Below are positions 35,812 through 42,497 of a stretch of DNA of 64,000 nucleotides, in pieces. Numbering within the stretch: position 1 is the first letter of the stretch; each line of letters opens with the position of its first letter. Made by a program: the position numbers and the translations under genes. Under the pieces are notes generated by a model. That model was not told the origin of the DNA, made no database searches, and saw only the letters and a program-made list of their open reading frames with translations. This stretch comes from Endozoicomonas sp. OPT23 (GTDB lineage Bacteria; Pseudomonadota; Gammaproteobacteria; Pseudomonadales; Endozoicomonadaceae): positions 576,955 through 640,954 of the forward strand of contig NZ_PPFD01000003.1 of assembly GCF_009653635.1 (NCBI RefSeq). Direction: 5' to 3'.

Positions 35812-35929
35812 TGTGTAGACACACGTTATCGAATATTAAGTGGTTGTTTGCTCGCCTTCGGCGGGCAACCAACTCATGAGCTCGCATGTCTGAATACTCA
35901 CTATTTCTCAGTAGCTACTGAGAAATAGT
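35812..35929. repeat. Multi-hairpin repeat element, copy B, with perfect 30-bp palindrome
   Basis: On the plus strand: GTGTAGACACACGTTATCG, AATATTAAGTGG, then a GC-cored hairpin of about 14 pairs (35842-35856 with 35860-35874, loop TTC), then CATGAGCTCGCATGTCTGA, then ATACTCACT leading into a perfect palindrome at 35900-35929 (arms ACTATTTCTCAGTAG/CTACTGAGAAATAGT). The first 30 bases differ from copy A at only a few positions, while the stem differs strongly yet pairs. A direct repeat TACTGGAAAA follows, the second unit running into the panB stop. Confidence 0.75.
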
Positions 35930-35943
35930 TACTGGAAAAGTAG

Positions 35944-36738
35944 CTACTGGAAAATATGTTCTTCTGCAGGGAAGGTTCCTGCTTTCACTTCAGCCACATA
36001 ATTAGCCACTGCCTGCTGAGGTGTTTCACCATCCGTTATATAGTTTTTAACGAACTTTGGTTTACGGCCAGCAGTCAGGTTTAGCATGTCGTATACCACC
36101 AGAACCTGGGCATCGGTATCAACGCCAGCACCAATACCTATGACAGGAATAGAAACCGCTTTGGTGATTTCACGAGCCAGATCAGCAGGTACACATTCCA
36201 GCAGTAGCATGGCGGCTCCGGCTTCCTGCAAATCCATGGCAGCACGGATCATGTTATTGGCTTTTTCTTCTTCGCGACCCTGTACCCGGTAACCACCCAG
36301 TACGTTTACAAATTGTGGTGTCAGCCCCATGTGGACACAGACAGGAATGCCCTGTTGTTTAAGACGGGTAACAATAGGGGGCAACCAGCCTTCACCCTCA
36401 ATCTTGATGATCTCGGCACCAGCACGCATCAGCTGGGCAGCGTTCATCAGAGCCTGTTCTTCCGTTGCATAGGAGGCAAAGGGGAGATCAGCCATCACCA
36501 TGGCATCGCCAGCGGCACTGGCTACACAACGGGTGTGGTAACACATATCTTCAACGGTGACCGGAACAGTACTGTTCTGCCCCTGAACGACATTGCCAAG
36601 AGAGTCGCCAACCAGAATCACTTCAACGCCATTAGAGCTGGCAAGATTGGAAAAAGTGGAATCGTAGGCGGTCAGGCTGGTGAATTTCTCACCCGACAGT
36701 TTCATATCGGCGAGGGTTTTCAGGGTGACTTTTGCCAT
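35944..36738 (-). CDS. panB: 3-methyl-2-oxobutanoate hydroxymethyltransferase
   Basis: First committed step of pantothenate synthesis: transfers a hydroxymethyl group from methylene-THF to ketoisovalerate, giving ketopantoate. The 264 residues show the (beta/alpha)8 family signatures LTAYDSTFSNLASSNGVEV, VGDSLGNVVQGQNSTVPVT with the metal Asp, VMADLPFASYAT and IPVIGIGAGVDTDAQVLV. The length is standard. It lies in the minus-strand run pcnB-folk-panB-panC-pgi, 172 bases after folK. Confidence 0.97.
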   Translation of the reverse strand: MAKVTLKTLADMKLSGEKFTSLTAYDSTFSNLASSNGVEVILVGDSLGNVVQGQNSTVPVTVEDMCYHTRCVASAAGDAMVMADLPFASYATEEQALMNAAQLMRAGAEIIKIEGEGWLPPIVTRLKQQGIPVCVHMGLTPQFVNVLGGYRVQGREEEKANNMIRAAMDLQEAGAAMLLLECVPADLAREITKAVSIPVIGIGAGVDTDAQVLVVYDMLNLTAGRKPKFVKNYITDGETPQQAVANYVAEVKAGTFPAEEHIFQ

Positions 36739-36910
36739 CGAATTAGACCTTGATAGTCATTGAAAGAAGCACAGTCGTCATAGAGCCTCGACTTCATACG
36801 AGCTAATAACAAAAGACGAAAACTGTGGGTCCTTGAGTACGTCGCAGCGGATTATACGCAAACCGGCACTGACTGTCAGCGTACTGACTTAGTGGCTAAC
36901 AGCTTTGGGC

Positions 36911-37408
36911 TTAGAGCCATGGGTATTGTTCAGCCATCACATCAATTCCATCATTGCCCAGTTCGTCTTTAAGCTGGGTCAGCAATCTACCAGAAGGCAA
37001 AGTAAGCTCGGGATTGATATCGAAGAGCGGAAGAACTACGAAGTTACGAACGTGCATTTGATAGTGAGGAACCGTCAGCCGTTCAGAATTAATGACCTGA
37101 TCACCATATAGGATCATATCCAGATCCAGTGTTCGTGCGCCCCAACGAATGGTTCGGACACGGCCATGATGGTTCTCAATAGTCTGTGTGGCATCCAGCA
37201 GAGCAAGCGGCTCGAGATTGGTTTGAATCTCAACGGCTGCGTTGCAGTAATCCGGCTGGTCCTGTGGACCCACCGGCTTGCTGATATAGAGTTTTGAAAC
37301 ACCGGTAACTTCTATGCCTGAAACAGAATCCAGATCATCCACGGCCCGCTGCAATTGCAGCCCCGGATTATCAAGATTACTGCCCAGTGCGATATACGCG
37401 GTAATCAT
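36911..37408 (-). CDS. folK: 2-amino-4-hydroxy-6-hydroxymethyldihydropteridine pyrophosphokinase
   Basis: Adds pyrophosphate to the pterin precursor of folate. The 165-residue HPPK shows AYIALGSNLDNP at the start, SKPVGPQDQPDYCNAAVEI in loop 2, and the ATP/Mg signature RWGARTLDLDMILYGD with the two catalytic Asp residues. The gene follows pcnB after only 3 bases, so they are co-transcribed. pcnB-folK-panB-panC is a well known gene order in gammaproteobacteria. Confidence 0.97.
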   Translation of the reverse strand: MITAYIALGSNLDNPGLQLQRAVDDLDSVSGIEVTGVSKLYISKPVGPQDQPDYCNAAVEIQTNLEPLALLDATQTIENHHGRVRTIRWGARTLDLDMILYGDQVINSERLTVPHYQMHVRNFVVLPLFDINPELTLPSGRLLTQLKDELGNDGIDVMAEQYPWL

Positions 37409-37411
37409 CGG

Positions 37412-38989
37412 TCAGCTCTGTCCTGAGTTCTGATTCATCTTCGGTTGAGATGGCTTTTTATTGCGAGGGCGACGTTTTCTACGACGCTGACCGTTTGCTG
37501 GCTTGGAACGCAAATCGCGGATCATAGCGTTACGATCCTGCCCAGCGGTGTCCTGAATATCTGTCCACCACTGGCCTGCTTCATTCAGATCTTCACCAGA
37601 TTCTTCACGAATAACCAGGAAGTCATAGGCTGCACGGAACTTCGGGTGTTCCATCAACGTATCGATGGATTTTGGCTGACGACGCTCCAGACGATACTGC
37701 ATTTCCCAGATATCACGCACCACCTGAGTGAAACGCTTGGGTATAGCGGTATGTGTGCACTGGTTGTCCAGCACTGTCATGGCTGCCTGCTGCATGGCCG
37801 GAACAGGAGGAACGCCCTGCTCACGCAGATCTCGGGTCATTCGTTGCATAGGAGACCAAAGCATGGCCGCAAATAAAAATGCCGGAGTGACAGGCTTGCC
37901 ACGGGAAACACGTTTATCGGTACTTTTCAGAGCCCGGTGTATCAGCTGTTCAGTGAACTCATCCTGATCTTGAAGACAATGGTGAGTAGCGGGCAACAGA
38001 TACTGTAACAGGCCATACTCACGCATCAATTCAAAGGTTCTGACGCCATAACCGGACTGCAGAAGCTTGAGTATTTCATCAAAGAGTCTGGCTGAAGGGA
38101 TATCTTTCAACAGGTAAGCCAGATCATAAATCGGTTCTGCTGTTGCCGGGTCGATCTTGAAGTCGAGCTTGGCGACAAAGCGCAGCGCCCGCATCATTCG
38201 AACCGGGTCTTCATGATAGCGAGTAACCGGATCGCCGATCAGACGCAAAGTCTCGTTTTGAATGTCTCGTACACCACCGCAGTAATCAATGATGGAGAAA
38301 TCACGGACATCGTAGTAAAGCGCATTCACGGTAAAGTCGCGGCGAATGGCATCGTCTTCCATGGTTCCGTAAACGTTATCCCTGAGGATTCGTCCGGAAT
38401 CGGAGTGCTGTGATTTGTCCCTGTTGTGGTTGGCCTCTTCCTGATCGTGACTGGCTCTGAAGGTGGCTACTTCGATCATTTCACGGCCAAAGAGGATATG
38501 AACCAGCTTGAAGCGTCGACCTATCACTCTTGAGTTACGGAACAGTTTGCGAACCTGTTCGGGTGTAGCATTAGTGGCTACATCGAAATCCTTGGGGTGC
38601 AGATCAAAGTAAAGGTCACGAATACAGCCACCGACCAGATAGGCGTCAAAGCCATTACTGTTTAAGCGGTGCAATACCTTCAAGGCGTTTTCGCTCATCT
38701 CGCGGCGAGAAACCGGGTGCTGTTCTCGAGAGATTACAGTCTGGCCTTCTGCCAGTTCTGTCTGTGTGTTCACGGTAGGCTGGTCCTGAGATTCAGTCTC
38801 AGAATTCAAAAAGTTCTGCTGAATTGGTTCCCTGGCTGAATCGCCACTGTCTTGATGCTCTGCGTTGCGAGAATCACTTGAGTGCTTAAGAGTGCTGGAG
38901 CGTTTAGAGCTGCCAGTGCGCTTAAAAAAGAATGCTGCCAGGGTAATCAGGGCCAGCACCACTAATACGGTAATAATGGTGCCTGTCAT
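37412..38989 (-). CDS. pcnB: Poly(A) polymerase with N-terminal membrane segment
   Basis: Adds 3' poly(A) tails to RNA, marking it for decay. The catalytic core matches PcnB from PREQHPVSRR onward: the nucleotidyl-transferase motif LVGGCIRDLYF and the metal Asp pair in KDFDVAT, then NATPEQVRKLFRNSRVIGRRF, and a basic C-terminus. The core begins near residue 90. Before it lies an unusual extension: residues 3-22 (GTIITVLVVLALITLAAFFF) form a membrane helix followed by Lys/Ser-rich linker. If the ATG 38989 is right, the enzyme is anchored to the inner membrane. Upstream ribosome-site signal is weak, so an internal non-ATG start is possible. It begins the minus-strand folate/pantothenate run. 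Confidence 0.93.
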   Translation of the reverse strand: MTGTIITVLVVLALITLAAFFFKRTGSSKRSSTLKHSSDSRNAEHQDSGDSAREPIQQNFLNSETESQDQPTVNTQTELAEGQTVISREQHPVSRREMSENALKVLHRLNSNGFDAYLVGGCIRDLYFDLHPKDFDVATNATPEQVRKLFRNSRVIGRRFKLVHILFGREMIEVATFRASHDQEEANHNRDKSQHSDSGRILRDNVYGTMEDDAIRRDFTVNALYYDVRDFSIIDYCGGVRDIQNETLRLIGDPVTRYHEDPVRMMRALRFVAKLDFKIDPATAEPIYDLAYLLKDIPSARLFDEILKLLQSGYGVRTFELMREYGLLQYLLPATHHCLQDQDEFTEQLIHRALKSTDKRVSRGKPVTPAFLFAAMLWSPMQRMTRDLREQGVPPVPAMQQAAMTVLDNQCTHTAIPKRFTQVVRDIWEMQYRLERRQPKSIDTLMEHPKFRAAYDFLVIREESGEDLNEAGQWWTDIQDTAGQDRNAMIRDLRSKPANGQRRRKRRPRNKKPSQPKMNQNSGQS

Positions 38990-39707
38990 GGTGTGTTCTG
39001 CATGAAATCTTGGTGGTTGCTCGGTTAGTCCTGGGACTCATGGGCTGTCAGGCTGGATTGATCTTCTGGCTGCACATCAGTGCACTCAACATAGGTATCC
39101 TGCCAACAACATCTGTTTGGCGTACATCATAGCATTCAGGGCCATAGGGATAACACTGCTTTGAAAGGAATTTCACGGGGAAAGTGTGTCAGAGAAAAGA
39201 AAACGGGGGAATCGAAATTCCCCCGTCAGGTTATGTGTCAGTAGCAATATTATTATTTTTATTGTTCACCGCTGACTCAAACAGCCTTGAGCAAAAAGAG
39301 TTTTTTATTACCCTGAGGTGATAAAGAACTCCAAGGACATAAATGTATGATTTTGTTGACTGTCACGTTCTACGCATGACTTCCAGCAAAATAATCCACT
39401 TACGACCACCCCATTTTTATTTTTATTGTTGTGTGCTTTCACACACCGGGGTTAGTTTTCTTTTTATTATTATTGTTGTTGTTTGATTTGTATAAGGCAC
39501 TTCGTGTGCCAACTTTTTCAACTTATTGATATATAAGACAATATTATTTCTCAGTCTGTTTGGACTAGCTGAAACCTGCGAAGAGTTGTTACCTTTTGGC
39601 GCTTAAGTACTATTACGTAACACATTAGGTAACACCGAAAGGTAACAGTATAAATAACACAGAGGTAACACCTTGGTGCTAAGGCCGACATACGAATTCA
39701 GAAGCTG
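38990..39707. other. 718-bp gene-free region upstream of pcnB
   Basis: No open frame of useful length is seen. The stretch is AT-rich with repeated TTTTTATTGTT-type tracts (near 39256, 39411, 39421 and 39461), small hairpins GTGTG-CTTT-CACAC (39430-39443) and GGCAC/GTGCC (39496-39510), a strong minus-strand terminator (39198-39226), and a cluster of GGTAACA boxes (39587-39713). The terminator lies 200 bases before pcnB and 480 bases after the preceding minus-strand gene, which suggests a short separate transcript in between. Confidence 0.6.
39198..39226 (-). terminator. Strong minus-strand intrinsic terminator with UUCG loop
   Basis: On the minus strand ACGGGGGAAT (39226-39217), loop TTCG, ATTCCCCCGT (39212-39203), then TTTTC. 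The 10-bp perfect stem capped by UUCG is unusually stable. No coding gene ends near it. Confidence 0.88.
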
Positions 39708-39713
39708 TTACCT
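39587..39713. repeat. Cluster of GGTAACA boxes
   Basis: AGGTAACACC occurs at 39627-39636 and 39663-39672, AGGTAACAGT at 39640-39649, the shorter CGTAACAC at 39616-39623, and inverted TGTTACC at 39587-39593 and 39706-39712. The last overlaps the end of the protease gene. The arrangement of short direct and inverted copies looks like a multi-site operator or a degenerate repeat. Confidence 0.55.
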
Positions 39714-40892
39714 GGGAGTGAGTAACAACTGAGAGCGGTCCTGATCAATCTGGAAATGGAACTGCCTTAGAGCATTCATGCCCAACAACCCGTCAGCCTG
39801 AGCAGTACCGGAACTCATACCAGCGACTTCCAGATTCTTCAGAACAAACTGCCCCAGCGTAACTTCCTTCACTAGATAGATAGGCGCAAATACAGTGCCA
39901 CCAGCGGTGCTGATATTGGCGTGGCTGACTCTATGAGCCATTTTCCTTCGCTTCAGTTCCAGCAATAGCTCATCAGGAAGCGTGGTCAGGCTGGCTCCGG
40001 TGTCGAGAAGAAGCTGCACGTTAGTATTATTTTGAAGTGTTACTGTAGCAATATAATGCTTACCCGTATGTTGCAGCGTAATACCTGCGGTCTGTTTTTC
40101 TTCAGCAGCTTCAACAGGGGGAGGTAACAATGCCAATAACATATCTGAAGCTTTCTTTTCGTATTCCGGGTCCAGCTGAAGAATTTCCAGCTCCGCAATT
40201 GCACTATTCAGGTCATTTATTGCCAGATAGGACTCCACCAGCGCATATCGATAGAAACCTTGCTCCGGCTCAAGCATTGTGAGTTTCTGAAACAGTGACA
40301 GGCTTGCTTCCAGCTTCTGCTTTACCGCATTTTCTTTAAAGATTCGTTTAGCCAGATTCAGTATTTCACCAGACAAGTGTTCATAGTCCTTTCCTGGAAT
40401 CAGAAATGAACGAGCGTTCAGCAATGTTTCCAGACTCTTAGTGAGTTCCTTTTCATTAAGATAGAGTCTGGCCAATTCAGACAATAATTCCTGATCCTGA
40501 TAATAATGTTGGGTAAATCGTTCCAAAGTATTGATAGCCTTATCCTGCTGACTATTGGCTCCCCAGTTTTTTACCGTTCTGATCAACACTCTTCTTAACT
40601 CAGTAATACTGCCTGCTCTTTCCTGCTGCTGATAAAGCACCAGCGCATCATCCAACCTTTGCTCTACCAGAGCTGACTCGAAATCAGAAAGAGGCTGCTC
40701 TGCTTCTAACTTGTCAGACCATAGTTCACGGGAAGAGGGAACAGGTTGCCAGCTTGATAGCAGTTCCGGCACGTCCTGAGCCTGTTCAACAGGCACAGGT
40801 ATACGATGGTGTAGCCACCAGCCAGTGATTAAACCACTGCAAAACATCATCGCTGCAACAACAAACCAGCGGGCAATAATTAGCCTTTTCAA
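39708..40892 (-). CDS. TPR-containing membrane-anchored retropepsin-like aspartic protease
   Basis: A 394-residue protein in three parts. Residues 7-26 form a membrane anchor or signal (ARWFVVAAMMFCSGLITGWW). Residues 70-250 are helical repeats of TPR type (paired helices such as ALVLYQQQERAG, ELARLYLNEKEL and ALVESYLAINDLNSAIAELE). Residues 270-394 form a clan-AA domain with the active-site triad LLLDTGAS (Asp297) and a later hydrophobic-glycine flap-end ADGLLGMN. Such single-domain retropepsins act as dimers; the periplasmic side is the likely site. Its target is unknown. Confidence 0.85.
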   Translation of the reverse strand: MKRLIIARWFVVAAMMFCSGLITGWWLHHRIPVPVEQAQDVPELLSSWQPVPSSRELWSDKLEAEQPLSDFESALVEQRLDDALVLYQQQERAGSITELRRVLIRTVKNWGANSQQDKAINTLERFTQHYYQDQELLSELARLYLNEKELTKSLETLLNARSFLIPGKDYEHLSGEILNLAKRIFKENAVKQKLEASLSLFQKLTMLEPEQGFYRYALVESYLAINDLNSAIAELEILQLDPEYEKKASDMLLALLPPPVEAAEEKQTAGITLQHTGKHYIATVTLQNNTNVQLLLDTGASLTTLPDELLLELKRRKMAHRVSHANISTAGGTVFAPIYLVKEVTLGQFVLKNLEVAGMSSGTAQADGLLGMNALRQFHFQIDQDRSQLLLTPR

Positions 40893-41019
40893 GCGGGTTG
40901 GGGCTCCTTTCTTGTTCTTCTATTACAAAGGTTAATATTCAAAGCATAAGTCTAGCTCGACGAGAGCACTGCTCGGGCAGTAATCTGTTATAAAACAGAT
41001 TTTCAGTAACTGGAGACCC

Positions 41020-41676
41020 ATGATGAATAAGAAAGTTGCAGTAATTCTCGCCGGTTCCGGAGTTTATGATGGTAGCGAGCTGCACGAAGCGGTGATCACA
41101 CTGCTCAACATCGACAGACAGGGAGCTGAGTATCAATGCTTTGCCCCTGATATGGATCAGCACCATGTCATCAATCACATCACGGGAGAAGAAATGAATG
41201 AACGTCGTAATGTGCTGATTGAATCAGCTCGTATTGCCCGTGGTGATATCAAACCTGTCCGAGAACTGAAAGCCGCTGATTATGATGCTCTTATTCTGCC
41301 CGGCGGTTTTGGTGCAGCCAAAAACCTCTCAGACTTTGCCTTCAGCGGTGCTGAGTTGCGTGTTCAGATCGGTGTCAGTAATGCCGCCAAAGATTTCAAA
41401 CAAGCGGGCAAACCTATTGGACTGATGTGCATTGCACCAGCTCTGGCAGGAAGAATTTTCGGCGAAGGTGTAAGAGCAACAATAGGAACTGATCAGGAAA
41501 CCGCTTCAACACTTGAAGCCACAGGGGTTCGACACGTGAACTGTGAAGTCAGTGACATTGTTGTGGATGAGGAGCACAAACTGGTGACGACTCCTGCTTA
41601 TATGTCGGCACAGAAGATCAGTGAAGCGGCTGACGGGATTGAAAAACTGGTTAAGAAAGTACTTGAGATGGCATAG
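41020..41676 (+). CDS. elbB: ElbB family glyoxalase-like protein (DJ-1/PfpI superfamily)
   Basis: 218 residues of the class-I glutamine-amidotransferase/DJ-1 fold. The family blocks are VILAGSGVYDGSELHEAV, CFAPDMDQHHVINH, LILPGGFGAAKNLSDFA and the nucleophile-elbow Cys in GLMCIAPALAG. E. coli ElbB has glyoxalase activity and was linked to isoprenoid production. GGAGA lies seven bases before the first of two ATG codons. It stands alone, convergent with the ferritin gene. Confidence 0.95.
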   Translation: MMNKKVAVILAGSGVYDGSELHEAVITLLNIDRQGAEYQCFAPDMDQHHVINHITGEEMNERRNVLIESARIARGDIKPVRELKAADYDALILPGGFGAAKNLSDFAFSGAELRVQIGVSNAAKDFKQAGKPIGLMCIAPALAGRIFGEGVRATIGTDQETASTLEATGVRHVNCEVSDIVVDEEHKLVTTPAYMSAQKISEAADGIEKLVKKVLEMA

Positions 41677-41696
41677 AGCTCTCAGCAGCTGAATAT

Positions 41697-41758
41697 AAGA
41701 CTGATGTCATGCATTTGATAGGCATGCATCAGTCTTTCGATAACCATCTTTTAGATGG
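41697..41758. terminator. Double hairpin between elbB and ferritin genes
   Basis: AAGACTGATG (41697-41706) pairs with CATCAGTCTT (41727-41736), with ATGC/GCAT pairing inside. It is followed by CCATCT/AGATGG (41744-41749, 41753-41758) with a T-rich loop. The position between convergent genes suggests termination in both directions; T-runs are short. Confidence 0.6.
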
Positions 41759-41764
41759 ATGCTA

Positions 41765-42283
41765 TCAAGCTTCCGGCGTTACCGCAGGCATACCCGCAAC
41801 CACTTTCGCTACTTCCTGATCGATAAAGTACAGGCCTTTACCATCAACACCGATCATATCGATCTTGTCCAGGATGCCTTTGAACAGTTTCTCTTCTTCA
41901 TGCTGCTCACCAACGTACCACTGCAGGAAGTTAAAAGTACTGAAATCTTTTTCTTCAAACGCCGTGTTAGCCAGTTCATTGATGCAGCGAGTAATTTCGC
42001 ATTCGTGCTCATAAGTACGAAGGAACACATCACGAACTGATTCAAACTTATGTGGAGGCGCTTCAATAGCACCCAGAACAGCCATTGCGCCTGTTTCATT
42101 CACGTAGTTAAACAGCTTCTGCATGTGCTCCATCTCTTCTTGAGCATGGCGGCGCAGAAACTCATTACAGCCGTCCAGTCCCTGAGATTCACACCAGGAA
42201 GCCATCTGCAAATAAAGGTTGGAAGAGTAAAACTCCAGATTGATCTGTTCGTTCAGCTTGTCGACCATTTTCTGAGTCAGCAT
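41765..42283 (-). CDS. ftnA: Ferritin-like iron storage protein (FtnA type)
   Basis: Forms a 24-mer shell that oxidises and stores iron. The 172 residues show the four-helix ferritin pattern with ferroxidase ligands: Glu in [27 protein letters not shown] (Glu and His), and [16 protein letters not shown] 42283 begins [13 protein letters not shown] as in E. coli FtnA; upstream in-frame codons to 42334 are not conserved. It is divergent from the NO reductase gene. Together with the Fur-linked uptake locus it shows active iron handling. Confidence 0.95.
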   Translation of the reverse strand: MLTQKMVDKLNEQINLEFYSSNLYLQMASWCESQGLDGCNEFLRRHAQEEMEHMQKLFNYVNETGAMAVLGAIEAPPHKFESVRDVFLRTYEHECEITRCINELANTAFEEKDFSTFNFLQWYVGEQHEEEKLFKGILDKIDMIGVDGKGLYFIDQEVAKVVAGMPAVTPEA

Positions 42284-42497
42284 GACATCACCCTGTCGTC
42301 TAGAAAAATTTGGCTCATTATAGCGGGAAGTCATGGTACATGGCTCATTTATAATTTTTATTCGACTGATAATATTGATGAAATAAATCGGTACGGCAAT
42401 GACTTTAAGACACTAACGCAGCAAAAGTTTCAAAATAAACTATATTCCCCTCCGTTGTTACTACTCCTTCTCTCTCGCCTTTATCCTGGGTGCCCTC

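Noticed and set aside
39400-39510. Plus-strand terminators GTGTG/CACAC and GGCAC/GTGCC followed by T-rich tracts
   Set aside because: Stems are only five pairs and the whole area is T-rich, so the tracts are not specific; kept only as part of the gap description.
42335-42497. Possible NsrR, NorR or FNR site before norB
   Set aside because: Only partial half-sites can be found; none reaches a convincing match to the known consensus sequences.
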